From Mycoplasma marinum (GTDB lineage: Bacteria; Bacillota_I; Bacilli_A; Mycoplasmatales; Metamycoplasmataceae): DNA of 48,351 nucleotides. Shown piece after piece: positions 1 through 9,347 of this stretch (position 1 is its first letter; the number at the start of each line of letters is the position of its first letter). Both the position numbers and the translations under genes were made by a program. The stretch spans positions 1-48,351 of the forward strand of contig NZ_PSZO01000005.1 in assembly GCF_004335975.1 (NCBI RefSeq), in the 5' to 3' direction. A model generated the notes under the pieces. That model saw only the letters and a list, made by a program, of their open reading frames with translations. It had not been told where the DNA came from and made no database searches.

Positions 1-48
1 CAATTGTTTTAATGCCCACAATTTATCTTTAAATTTATAATGTTTCAT
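1..48 (-). CDS. Partial CDS, N-terminus of an unidentified gene
   Basis: An ATG at 48 reading leftward gives MKHYKFKDKLWALKQL with no stop before the window edge. A G-rich stretch (GGGTGGTG) lies a few bases upstream and could serve as ribosome binding site, although it overlaps a hairpin (51-79). Only 16 residues are visible and I do not recognise them. The call rests on the start codon, the open frame and its position downstream of trxA on the same strand. Confidence 0.35.
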   Translation of the reverse strand, partial: MKHYKFKDKLWALKQL

Positions 49-50
49 AA

Positions 51-79
51 AAGACACCACCCTTTCCGAGTTGTGTCTT
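51..79 (-). promoter_or_regulatory. Inverted repeat between trxA and the edge gene
   Basis: AAGACAC (51-57) and GTGTCTT (73-79) form a perfect 7-bp stem with a 15-nt loop. On the minus strand it is followed by only TTTT before an ATG. The G-rich putative ribosome binding site of the edge gene lies in the loop and descending arm. It could be a weak terminator for trxA or a structure occluding that site. Confidence 0.4.
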
Positions 80-101
80 AAATTTTTATCCTAATATAGG
101 T

Positions 102-410
102 TTACCCTCTTACATTTTCTTCAAATTGTTCTCTTGGTACGTAACCAGAGATTTCAGAAGCTTTTATTCCTTTTCTGTAAATAAACATTGTTGGTAATCC
201 TGAAACATTGTTTGAAGTTGCCCAATCTCTATGTTCATCAGCATCAATTTTGTAAATTGAAATGTCGTTTTTTTCTTCATTAATTTGATTTCAAACTGTT
301 GAAGTCATCATTTGACATGGTCCACATCATGATGCGGCCACAGCGATTACTACAAAGTCATTTTCTTTAATTTTTGCTTCTATTTCTTCTGGTTTAATAA
401 ATGTTGTCAT
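102..410 (-). CDS. trxA: Thioredoxin
   Basis: A 102-residue protein, the normal length for thioredoxin, the general cytosolic dithiol-disulfide carrier reduced by thioredoxin reductase. The active site ASWCGPCQMM lies around residues 26-35, with its tryptophan encoded by TGA. The cis-Pro region (GLPTMFIYRKG) is present near residue 72. The start ATG at 410 has a good Shine-Dalgarno (AAGGAG). It sits 25 nt downstream of proS on the same strand, so the two are probably co-transcribed. The frame ends in VRG and a TAA stop. The identification is secure; its co-regulation with proS is inferred from spacing alone. Confidence 0.95.
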
Positions 411-435
411 TTTTTCTCCTTACATTAATGAAAGT

Positions 436-1872
436 TTAATAAGCCTTCGCGAAAATTACAAAACGCTTTGTTTCTTTCCCAGTAATTATACATCTTCTTA
501 TGCCTGGCTTATCAAATTTAAATGGTAAGCATCTTGTAGATGCAAATGTTTCTTTCTTAATCTTATTTTCATCTTCTTCATCACCTGCAAAAGGTACAAT
601 TACAAACTTAAGGTTTTTATCATCTTTGAATATTTCTTTAAATTCTTCATATGATTCAGTATATACTGTTTTTTCTTCAAGTCTTTGTTTTGCGCTTGAT
701 AGTAAATTATTATGGATATCTTCCAATAATTTCTTAATTCTATTTTTAACGTCATTAACTGGAACTTGGATTTTTTCAAGTGTATCTCTTCTTACTAATG
801 TAACTAAACCTTGTTCTAAATCTCTTGGTCCAACTTCGATTCTTAATGGTGTACCTTGAATTTCTGATTGCCCTGCTTTGAAACCCGGTCCTTTATCTGA
901 AGCGTCTAGTCTAACTCTTCACTTACGGCCAAGTTGCTTAATTAAATCTTGTGCAGTTGCATGAACATTTTCATGTTTATTACCAAAAATTTCTAAAACA
1001 TCGATTTGTGTAGGTGCTATTTTAGGAGGCATAATAATTCCTCTATCATCACCGTGTGTCATGATTATTGCTCCAATTAGTCTTGTTGAAACTCCTCATG
1101 ATGTTTGATATGCAAGTTCTTGCTTATTATCTTTATTTTGGAAAGAAACATTAAATGCTTTTGCAAAGTTTTGTCCAAGATAATGTGAAGTTCCTGATTG
1201 AAGTGCTTTACCATCTTTCATCATTGCTTCAATTGTATATGTAGTAACTGCCCCGGCAAATTTTTCTTTTGGTGTCTTTTTCCCAACGATTGTAGGAATT
1301 GCCAAGAATTTTTCTAAGAATTTTGCATATTCTTTAATCATTGTTCTTGAAAGTTTTCTAGCTTCAAGAGCGTTCGAGTGTGCAGTGTGACCTTCTTGTC
1401 ATAAAAATTCTGATGTTCTTAAAAATGGGTTTGTAGTCTTTTCTCATCTTAAAACATTCGCTCATTGGTTATACATAATTGGTAAGTCATTATAAGAGTT
1501 AATTTCTTTTGAAAATAGCTCTCCAAATAAAACTTCTGATGTAGGTCTCATTACAGCATATTCATTCAGTTCCTTTTCTCCAACTTTTGTAATTGTTGCT
1601 AATTCAGGCGCAAATCCTTTTACGTGATCTTTCTCCTTTTCGATATATGAAAGAGGTATCAAAACTGGTAAATATACATTTTGAACTCCCTTTGATTTTA
1701 TAATTTTGTTGAATTCTGTTTGGATGTTTTCTCAAATACCATAAGCATTTGGTTTGAATATAATTGTTCCTTTAACTGGACCATATTCCATAAGTTGCCC
1801 TTGTTTAACAACGTCTGTATATCATCTTGAGAATTCTTGTTCTTGTGGTGTTATTTTATCTAATTTTTTCAT
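436..1872 (-). CDS. proS: Prolyl-tRNA synthetase (short, archaeal/eukaryotic-like type)
   Basis: A 478-residue class II synthetase that charges tRNA-Pro. It lacks the roughly 180-residue editing insertion of E. coli-type ProRS, and the C-terminus ends in Tyr (KAY), as expected for the short archaeal/eukaryotic-like form common in mycoplasmas. Visible motifs include RPTSE near residue 103, FLWQEGHTAH, and [15 protein letters not shown] in the catalytic core. Several Trp codons are TGA. The ATG at 1872 begins [10 protein letters not shown], typical of this family. There is no strong Shine-Dalgarno; a TATAAT lies 9 nt upstream, suggesting a leaderless or nearly leaderless mRNA. Confidence 0.95.
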
Positions 1873-1881
1873 TGTCTCATT

Positions 1882-1887
1882 ATTATA
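1882..1887 (-). promoter_or_regulatory. -10 box of proS-trxA
   Basis: TATAAT on the minus strand with 9 nt between it and the proS ATG. Normal spacing from -10 to transcription start would leave an untranslated leader of about 0-4 nt. No convincing -35 was seen. Confidence 0.5.
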
Positions 1888-1971
1888 TAACAACAACTTT
1901 AAAAAAACACTAATTTTTACAAAAAGATTACTTTTTCGCAAAAAGTTTCAATAAAAAAGCCACTTTTAAAT

Positions 1972-1998
1972 AAAAAAAAGAGTCCTTAGACTATTTTT
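1972..1998 (-). terminator. Short hairpin with A/T tracts, end of the pcrA operon
   Basis: AGTC-CTTA-GACT flanked by A-rich and T-rich runs. On the minus strand it ends the transcript of the gene stopping at 1998, overlapping its stop codon. The stem is only 4 bp plus A-T pairs, so strength is uncertain; the symmetrical A and T tracts could work in both directions. Confidence 0.4.
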
Positions 1999-3593
1999 TA
2001 TTTGTAATCATAGTAGAATTTTAAACTTATAACTTTTCTTTGTTTTGCATCAATTTTTCTTGATGGTAGTTCATAAATAATATATGTATTTTTAGCAGCT
2101 TCAGCAATTGAAGCTAACTTAACATAAGTAGCCGGATTATGAGCTGTTTTAGATACTTCTCTATCAATAATCATAAACTTAGGTTCTATCCTAATAATTG
2201 TTGTTAAGTGTTTAATATCTGCATTTTGAATTCTTATTCCACACATAATTTTTCTTTCTTGAAGTTTCTTAATTGTTGCAAATAATAATTTGTGTTGTGT
2301 TTCAGAAGTATATTCAACCATATAAATAATTTTCTTATTTGTTATTGATGCAGATCTTTTAATTAATCATTCAGCGTTAACATCTAAAATAGAAGGTTGT
2401 GTCTCTGGTGATTCCATAACTTTTTGAGCATGGGCATCCATCATTTTACGCCTCATATTAGGATTAGATAATACCATTGCAAAGTATCTTGGTTCGATAT
2501 TTTCTATATCAGGATATAGGTAATTAATTAAGCCACGTTTATTTCTAGGGCTATCAACTTCACTATATTTTTTAACTCTTGTTGATCTACTTATCATTGA
2601 TTGAGCTTTAATAGCCTGGCTAACGGTAACATATGCCTCTTTATATTTTTGGAATTCCTGAATATCCTCATCTAAATATCTAGATTTTGCATTCATTTTA
2701 TCTGATTTTCAAAGTAGATAATCCAATTTGATAATTGTCTCAGCATTTTTTTTGGGGGAAGAAATACGTCTTGTTAGTAATAAACCATTTAAATCATAAT
2801 ATTGCTTAAATCCCTTGGCATAAAGAATTTTTTCCAACTTAGATTCTTTTCTTGATAACTTTCTATCGGTTAAAATAATGCTTGAAGTAGGTATAACAAC
2901 AGCTAACTTATTTTCATATAAAAAATACTTAAGATTTTTAATACCAAGATTATCATGAATTGCTTGGAAAAATAAATCTTTCTGATAACTTTTTAATTCT
3001 CTTAAATTAAATACTCATAACCCAATAAATTTTTCTTCAAATTGAAATAATTTATTTGGAGAAATTCTACTAGGAAATATTTTTTTATCTTCATGCATTG
3101 GGAGCGCAAATTTAATTTCTCCAGCTATATATCCACTTTCAAAAATTCCATCGTTTTTTTTATCCTTACATTTAAATAATGTAGCGTGCATTAGAAAGTC
3201 TTTTTTATTTTTTTCTTTTGAACTCATTTTTTTAATGGGGTTGTTTTTAATAATAAACACTGGGAATGTTTTCTTTTCAGCAATACCATTTTCTAATTCG
3301 TGAAGTGAATTCCTAATTTTTTTATTTGTATATTCATCAAATATACTTGTAAACTCATCTAATTTCATCCACTTATTATTGTAAAATTTATTAATTCTTT
3401 GAGAATGTGGTAATCTATTCTCAATTAAAGATGGGTGATTCATGTTTCTAATCTTCCTATTTTTATAATCGATTTCAAACATAATCTTTCCACTATCATT
3501 AGCAATTAAATCTTTATTAAATAATAAATAGAGAATAGCTACAACCATTCCTAAAATTAATATTATTGATATTGTTATAATAGCGATTACCAT
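1998..3593 (-). CDS. Membrane-anchored protein of unknown function (possible degenerate GGDEF-EAL-like architecture)
   Basis: A 531-residue protein read through two TGA (Trp) codons. Residues about 1-25 form a single hydrophobic anchor (IITISIILILGMVVAILYLLF); the rest is soluble and lysine-rich. It starts one base after the pcrA stop codon with its ribosome binding site inside the pcrA end, so translation is coupled. I do not recognise a catalytic family. The spacing and hydrophobic pattern of residues about 190-270 and of the last 110 residues (EYTSETQHKLLFATIKKL, later RIEPKFMIID) faintly recall GGDEF and EAL domains, but the catalytic signature residues are absent. Similar-length membrane proteins next to pcrA/uvrD occur in other mycoplasmas as far as I recall. 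Function unknown. Confidence 0.8.
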
Positions 3594-3594
3594 T

Positions 3595-5736
3595 TTATTC
3601 CTCTGTTTCTACTTTAATTTCTTCAACTGAAGATAGTGATTTATGATTTTTCATTAATGTTTTTTCACCATATGGATCTTCAAACATAATTACAGCCATT
3701 TCTCCATCAAGTTCTTTTATTTCACCAATTCCAAATACTTTATGTTTAACTTTTGAACCTATTTTAAATTCTACATCTTCTACCTTTGAATAATGTAAAT
3801 CCATAGTTTTAGGTATAAATATTTCTCTTGTAAAATCTTTTATTCTGATTCCCATTTCAGAAATAAATCTAGATGGGACTTTCATGAATCTATGATCGAT
3901 TGAATAACCTTTTGAATCTGATATAAATAATCTTTGTCTTGCACGTGTTACTGCAACATAAGCAAGTCTTCTCTCTTCTTCAATTGAATCTAATCCAGCA
4001 TCAATTGCTTTTGAAGAAGGGAATACTTGTTCTGACATACCAATTATAAATACATTATCAAATTCAAGTCCTTTTGAAGTATGTATAGTCATAAGATTTA
4101 TATATGAAGAACCAGCACCCAATTCATCTTGTGCTGACATTAATGCTATTTGTTCTAAATAGTCATCAATTGTTTTATTAGGATTTTCCTCTTCTCATTT
4201 ACCAATTGTATCAATCAATTCTTTAACATTAGCCACTTTTTCTGTTTCCTTAAATTGATTTAATGTTGTCATATAACCAATTTCAATTAAGAATTTTTCT
4301 AACACAAGTTTAATTGAGTTTGTTTTAAGCGCAGCTCTATATTTACCGAATAAGTTAAATGATGTCCCTAATGAATTTCTTTGTGAAGTTGAAACGGGTA
4401 AAACACCATAAAATTTAGTAATTGTTTCGTATAATGGAAGCTTTTTCTCCTCTGAGAAATTTGCTAATTTTTCAATAGTTGTTGAACCTATTTTTCTGGC
4501 TGGAACATTTATTATTCTTTGTAATCCAACTTCATCAGCATGTGCAATAACTTTTAAGTAAGCAAGAGCATCTTTAATTTCTTTTCTTTCAAAGAATTTA
4601 ACGTCTCCAAATATTTTATAAGGAATATTGCCATTAATAAGTGCTTGCTCCATAGTTCTTGATAAGTAATTAGATCTATAGAAAATAGTCATATCTTTTA
4701 ATTGAATTTTTTGACGTCTTAATTCATCTATTTTTTGAACAACTCATTTAGCCTCTGCTTCTGGTGAATATGCATGATGGAAAGTTATTTTTTCTCCCTC
4801 ACCACTATTGGAAATTAATTTCTTAGGCAATCTTTTTTTATTGTGTTCAATTAATGAATTAGCAGCCTTAAGGATTTCCTGAGTAGAACGATAATTTTCT
4901 TCCAATTTAATTGTTGTAGACTCTTTAAAGTCTTTATCAAAATTAATTATAAGTTCAACTTTTGCCCCTCTTCATGTGTAAATTGTTTGATCTGGATCAC
5001 CAACAATTGTTATGTTATTATGGTGTGCCAAAGTCTTAACTATTTCATATTGAATTCATGAAGTATCTTGGAACTCATCAACTAATACATAATCAAATTT
5101 ATCTTTTCACTTATTAGCAACTGATTCATGGTCCTTGAATAGTTTGTAAACAAAAATTAATAAATCATCAAAATCAAGAGATTTGCTTTTAATAGTTTGG
5201 TCTCTATAACCCTTATAAATTAGGGCTTTGTATTTATCACCTTCTGTTTCTGCTAATGAAATTAACTCTTCCGGTTCTTCTAACGCTGACTTAGCTTTTG
5301 AAATATAATCAAGCATATGACTATAAGGCATAGTTTTAGAAGAGATATTATATTTTTTATAAATCGGTTTTAGAACTTGTCTTTGGTCAATCGTGTCAAT
5401 GATATTAAAATTCCTTGGATAACCTAAAACTTGAATATCTTGACGCAATATCCTTACACACATTGAGTGATAAGTAGAAAGTAAAGATTTTTTTGCTTTA
5501 TCTTCCCCAATAATCGCAGCAACACGTTCTTTCATTTCTCCTGCAGCTTTATTAGTAAATGTTACAGCAAGAATTTTTTCAGGTCTTATCCCTTTTTCTT
5601 CTACTAAATATGCAATTTTGTGAGTAAGAACTCTAGTTTTACCAGAACCTGCTCCAGCCAACAATCTTAAAGGGCCTTTTGTGTGTTGAACCGCTTTCTT
5701 TTGCCCATCGTTTAAACCTTCGATAATTTTACTCAT
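3595..5736 (-). CDS. pcrA: ATP-dependent DNA helicase, UvrD/PcrA family
   Basis: A 713-residue superfamily 1A 3'-5' helicase used in repair and replication restart. Visible motifs: LNDGQKKAV (Q-motif region), Walker A LLAGAGSGKTRVLTHK near residue 30, TFTNKAAGEM (Ia), VDEFQDT (II, Walker B), GDPDQTIYTWRGA (III), LEENYRSTQ (IV), TIHTSKGLEFDNVFIIG (V) and VAVTRARQRLF (VI). I chose the ATG at 5736 because AAGGAG precedes it; an upstream ATG at 5754 falls inside the preceding gene. It overlaps the RDD gene by 8 nt and is followed after one base by the membrane protein gene, so all are in one operon. Confidence 0.95.
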
Positions 5737-6412
5737 ATTTCTCCTTAGTGTCAATTCATTCGACTATTTTATTTTCTATTTCAGTAGGCGATATGATTGT
5801 GTTTTGTTCTTCAATTTGTTTATTGATTTTTTTATTTGTGTTTATCATTTGGCAATGTGCAAATTTATCGTTTCATCCTCTTTTTTCTGGATTTGGTATA
5901 ACTGTGATGGCTAATCACATTTGTGCAAACCAAACAAGACCAGAAATTGAACCGGTAAATGTAATTCTAGTTTTTTCTCATTGAGTCATTTTTTGAGTTG
6001 GATTTTTATATCCTTTTATTTCTGCTGAAGCATTAATTAATGTATGGTTAATAACAATTAGCACTAACAAGGATACAAATATTCAAGCAAAAGCAAAAAA
6101 TATCTCTCTTTTTAAAATAACTTTATATATATTTGTATCATCTACAGCAGTGATTTTAATCTTCATAATCTTCATCCCAATACTTCAACCCTTAGTTGCT
6201 AATGGAATTGCTATCATAAATAAAAATATTGAAAGCGTGGTTATTAAAGATCAAACATAGAAATTTCACGGTTCTGGAAATGTAGAATGTCCAAATTTTT
6301 GAGGTTTAGTAAAAATGAAAATAATACCAACAGAAATAATTGCTATAAATGTAAAATCAATTCCTCTAGCAACTAATCTTTTAAAAAGTCCTGCTGGTTT
6401 TGCAACTTCCAT
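5729..6412 (-). CDS. RDD-family membrane protein
   Basis: A 227-residue integral membrane protein. The N-terminal motif LFKRLVARGIDFTFIAI (Arg, then Asp in the first membrane helix) and the later WSIGMKIMKIKI segment match the RDD family, whose members are small, poorly understood membrane proteins sometimes linked to ion transport. Four hydrophobic segments are visible (about residues 15-35, 60-80, 105-125, 155-175), then a charged C-terminus. A GGGGGT ribosome binding site precedes the ATG. It lies 16 nt after the GT2-like gene and overlaps pcrA by 8 nt. Specific transport function cannot be assigned. Confidence 0.8.
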
Positions 6413-6428
6413 TTTACCCCCTTGTTTT

Positions 6429-7397
6429 TTATTCAAAATCTTTAACTGTTTTTTTAATTTCTGTTTTTGTTCTTCTTGCAGAAAGTCAAATAGCTTCCCT
6501 ATTATTTTTTAATAAATATTTATTAACAGATAACGCATTTTTTAAATCTTTATCAAAAATCTTCGTTAGTTGGTCATATAACTTATCAAACATAACTTTA
6601 TTTTTATAAGCTAATGTAAAAATAGGTAGGAAAATTGCATTTGAATATAATGATGCATATGTTAACTCTTGTATATATTTATTGTCATTATTTTCAAATT
6701 GAGAAATTATTCTCAAAAGTTGATTAGAAATTCTAATTGGATTAAATGAAACGGAATTTCTCCTAAAGAAAGTTTTTACAATTCTTTTGTTAACAGTAGC
6801 AAACGTCTTAGCTTCATAAATCAAAAACATATACATTCACTCAATTGCAAACTTAGAATTTATTTCGTTTTGATTACATCTAGATGTTGCTGCAAGCATT
6901 AAATCTGTTCTTACAACTTTATTAGCAAGAGTTGGAAGCGTTTTAGCAATAAATGCTGGTCTCTTTTCAATCTCTGTGGCCGTCAATGCTTTAATACTTA
7001 GATTTGTGTTTCATCTTTTCACACCTCTAAATGAAGCTGCAAATTCTAAAATATCTGGTTTATTAGTTTTATCTAGTGCTTTAATAATCTCATCAATACC
7101 ATCTGTTCTTTTAATCTCATCTGACGTACAAATAAATAATGCGTACTCTCCAGTAGCAACTTTAATAGCATCCCTTTGCGATTTACTTCTTCCTTGGCGT
7201 TTTGTATTGTATATAATTTTCATTTTATTTTCAAATTTTTCAGCTCATTTTTGAATCTTTTCTAATTGACCTGATGTATTAGTTTCTACTGTAACAACTA
7301 ATTCAAAATTTTGATTGTTTTGAGTATAAAATCTTTCAAAAAATGCATCAATTTCCTCTGCGTATCTATAAATATTTGTTATTATTGATATTTTCAT
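6429..7397 (-). CDS. Glycosyltransferase family 2-like protein
   Basis: A 322-residue protein, first gene of the operon leading to pcrA. The N-terminus MKISIITNIYRYAEEIDAFF followed by VTVETNT is the Rossmann-like start of a GT-A fold. The segment NTKRQGRSKSQRDAIKVATGEYALFICTSDE corresponds to the region before the DXD metal site in GT2 enzymes, although the DXD is replaced here by TSDE. The C-terminal half is helical and unassigned. It may be an active transferase with a variant metal site or a degenerate member. A GGGGGC ribosome binding site precedes the start. Confidence 0.65.
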
Positions 7398-7420
7398 TTT
7401 GCCCCCTATTTTTATATTAA

Positions 7421-7426
7421 ATTATA
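7421..7426 (-). promoter_or_regulatory. Extended -10 promoter of the GT2-RDD-pcrA-membrane protein operon
   Basis: TGATATAAT on the minus strand (TG one base before TATAAT) about 24 nt upstream of the first ATG, with a GGGGGC ribosome binding site between. No clear -35. Confidence 0.5.
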
Positions 7427-7587
7427 TCATTAAAATAAATGAACTTTTAAGGGTACTTTTAAAAATAGGCTTTTTTATTGAAAATCATTGGATTAAATAA
7501 TAAATTTGTTGCTATTCAATTTTAATTTTGGTTTTTATAAGTTTTAAAAAAAATTATTTTTTTACAAAAAACACTAAAAAAAAGACA

Positions 7588-7616
7588 CAAAAAAATGACT
7601 TTTAAAGGTCATTTTA
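7588..7616 (-). terminator. Intrinsic terminator of asnS
   Basis: Inverted repeat AAAATGAC / GTCATTTT (8 bp, 8-nt loop) just past the asnS stop, followed on the minus strand by a T run. The remainder of 7430-7587 is AT-rich with no gene seen. Confidence 0.7.
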
Positions 7617-7636
7617 AAGTTGTTGAAAATAATGAA

Positions 7637-8983
7637 TTACATCATTAATTTTCCGGGTGTTCTTGGGAAAGGAATTGCATCTCTAATGTTTTCAACACCA
7701 GTTACATACATAACAAGCCTTTCAAATCCAAGACCAAATCCTGAAGACATTGATTGACCAAATCTTCTAAGGTCTAAATATCATTGTAAATCTTCTTGAT
7801 CAATTCCCATTTCATTAATACGTGTAACTAACTTATCGTAATCACATTCTCTTTGAGAACCACCAATTAGTTCACCAACTCCTGGCACAAGAAGGTCAAA
7901 AGCAGCAACAGTTTTACCATCATCATTTTGATGCATGTAGAATGCCTTAATATCTTTTGGATAATTAATAACAGCTACTGGTGCGTTATGCAATTCTTCT
8001 GCAAGATATTTCTCGTGTTCAGTTGCAAGGTCAATACCAAACTCAATGTTTTTTTCTTCAAATCTATCAGCAACTTTTTTAAGTTCGATAATAGCATCTG
8101 AGTAATCCATAACTTTAAGATTTTGTTCTAAGAATAGTGAAAGTTTTTCCATAAGGCCTGGAGCAACAAATTTTTCTAAAAATGCAAATTCTTCAGGATG
8201 TTTTTCTATTGTTTTTGTAATGATTGTTTTTAATAAATCATCAGCAATTCCTAAAATATCTTGTAAATCAGCGAATGCAACTTCAGGTTCAATCATTCAG
8301 AATTCTGCAGCATGTCTTTGTGTATTAGAATTCTCAGCTCTAAATGTTGGAGCAAATGTATAAACTCCACCAAAACCATTTGCATATGCTTCAGCATGCA
8401 ATTGTCCAGTAACACCTAAAGTAGCTTTCTTACCAAAGAATAAATCTTTTGATTCATCATCTGTTACAAAAGCTTCACCAGCACCTTCTCCATCATTACC
8501 TGTAATAATTGGAGATACTGCAAGTAAGTAACCTTTACTTGCAAAGTGTGCGTGCAACTCTTGTGAAAGTGTTGATCTAATTCTCATAACTGCACGGAAT
8601 AAGTTTGTTCTGTGTCTTAAGTGAGGTATTTCTCTAAGAACCTCTTTTGACATTCCATTTTTTTGTAATGGAAAATCTTCATCTGTATTTTTAAGAATTT
8701 CAAATTCCTCTGCAACCATTTCAGCGATTTGTTTACCGTTTGGCGTATGAAGTATTTTCCCTTTTACTAGTACTGATGCACCCATTCTTACTTGATCGAC
8801 TATTTCTAAATCAATCTTAGAACCTTCTTTTGCTACAATTTGCAGGTTTGCAAATGTAGAACCATCGTTAATAGTTATAAATTTAATTTTTTTATTTCCT
8901 CTATTTGATAGGGTTCAACCCTTAATTTTTATTGTTGAATCATGTAGTTTTTCAACATCTTTTAATATTTCTTTTATTGTCAT
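7637..8983 (-). CDS. asnS: Asparaginyl-tRNA synthetase
   Basis: A 448-residue class IIb synthetase that charges tRNA-Asn. An N-terminal OB-fold anticodon-binding region (residues about 14-100, IKIKGWTLSNRG) precedes the catalytic domain. Motif 2 reads [19 protein letters not shown], and NSNTQRH is characteristic of AsnRS rather than AspRS. Motif 3 is [15 protein letters not shown] followed by [13 protein letters not shown]. The Asn specificity matches an upstream leader ORF with four Asn codons (9124-9165). The ATG at 8983 has an oddly distant Shine-Dalgarno (AAGGAG at 9013-9018) separated by a small hairpin, and a TATAAT lies 6 nt upstream, so a second leaderless promoter is possible. Confidence 0.95.
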
Positions 8984-8989
8984 ATTGTA

Positions 8990-8995
8990 ATTATA
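8990..8995 (-). promoter_or_regulatory. Possible internal -10 box for asnS
   Basis: TATAAT exactly 6 nt before the asnS ATG, the spacing seen at other likely leaderless genes here. No -35 or extended TG. It may be a real second promoter bypassing the attenuator or a chance AT-rich match. Confidence 0.3.
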
Positions 8996-8997
8996 TA

Positions 8998-9018
8998 TTA
9001 GCCCTTGCTAATCTCCTT
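8998..9018 (-). promoter_or_regulatory. Shine-Dalgarno and hairpin upstream of asnS
   Basis: AAGGAG (9018-9013) followed by the perfect hairpin TTAGC-AAGG-GCTAA (9011-8998). The Shine-Dalgarno lies 29 nt from the ATG, too far unless the hairpin is folded. The loop itself carries AAGG. Confidence 0.4.
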
Positions 9019-9038
9019 TTTAATTTATAAATTATTAT

Positions 9039-9066
9039 GAAAAAACACATTCACTTGAATGTGTTT
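9039..9066 (-). terminator. Attenuator terminator in the asnS leader
   Basis: On the minus strand, ACACATTCA-AG-TGAATGTGT forms a 9-bp stem (extendable by two A-T pairs) followed by TTTTTT. It lies between the leader ORF and asnS, about 55 nt before the asnS start, where it would block asnS transcription when formed. Its ascending arm (9055-9063) is also fully complementary to 9083-9091, an antiterminator alternative. Confidence 0.8.
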
Positions 9067-9082
9067 CATTAATTAACGACTC

Positions 9083-9122
9083 CACATTCAATAATAAAAT
9101 TAACGTAGAGTTTGCTTCTACG
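9083..9122 (-). promoter_or_regulatory. Antiterminator strand and pause hairpin of the asnS attenuator
   Basis: The minus-strand TTGAATGTG (9091-9083) is perfectly complementary to the terminator's ascending arm (9063-9055). Extended leftward as TTATTATTGAATGT (9097-9084) it also pairs at 13 of 14 positions with the Asn-codon part of the leader ORF (9147-9134). Between them CGTAGA / TCTACG (9104-9122) forms a small hairpin right after the leader stop codon. These are mutually exclusive pairings of trp-attenuator type (1:2, 2:3, 3:4). Confidence 0.65.
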
Positions 9123-9123
9123 C

Positions 9124-9165
9124 CTAACAATTATTATTATTCAATGTACTAAAAAGTTTTTTCAT
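9124..9165 (-). CDS. Asn-rich leader peptide of asnS
   Basis: A 13-codon ORF encoding MKKLFSTLNNNNC, with four consecutive AAT codons just before the stop. It sits 9 nt after a TATAAT -10, so its mRNA would begin at or within a few bases of the ATG. Ribosome stalling on the Asn codons when charged tRNA-Asn is scarce would free the antiterminator strand downstream. The inference rests on the Asn codon run in front of the Asn-tRNA synthetase gene and on a matching arrangement before asnA. Confidence 0.75.
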   Translation of the reverse strand: MKKLFSTLNNNNC

Positions 9166-9174
9166 AACAAAATT

Positions 9175-9180
9175 ATTATA
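9175..9180 (-). promoter_or_regulatory. -10 box of the asnS leader
   Basis: TATAAT, 9 nt before the leader-peptide ATG. No clear -35. It predicts a leaderless or near-leaderless start for the leader ORF. Confidence 0.5.
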
Positions 9181-9306
9181 AACTAAAAATATAAAATTGA
9201 GATATTTTAAAATAACTTTAATGCCTCTATGCGCCTTAAAATAGGGACATTTTATATATTCAAAAAAATGTAGAAAAATTATTTATTTTCAAAATGTTGG
9301 ATGCTA

Positions 9307-9312
9307 TATAAT
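9307..9312 (+). promoter_or_regulatory. Promoter of guaB
   Basis: TGCTATATAAT, a -10 hexamer with an upstream TG, about 35 nt before the guaB ATG. No -35 consensus; a ribosome binding site lies downstream. Confidence 0.5.
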
Positions 9313-9347
9313 TTGTTAACATTTAAAAAGTTTAAAAGGAGATAAGA

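Noticed and set aside
500-859. 119-codon plus-strand ORF
   Set aside because: Antisense to proS, hydrophobic Ser/Leu-rich shadow without ribosome binding site. The same applies to the ORFs at 9929-10315, 12769-12999, 13009-13317, 24922-25116, 39100-39369, 41212-41544, 42916-43146 and 46114-46582.
5736-5754. Upstream start of pcrA (MTLRRNMSKII)
   Set aside because: It lies within the RDD gene and lacks a ribosome binding site, whereas the ATG at 5736 has AAGGAG at good spacing.
8984-9180. T-box riboswitch upstream of asnS
   Set aside because: I looked for the T-box consensus and a specifier loop before the terminator and found neither; the Asn-codon leader ORF explains the structure better. 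The same holds for asnA.
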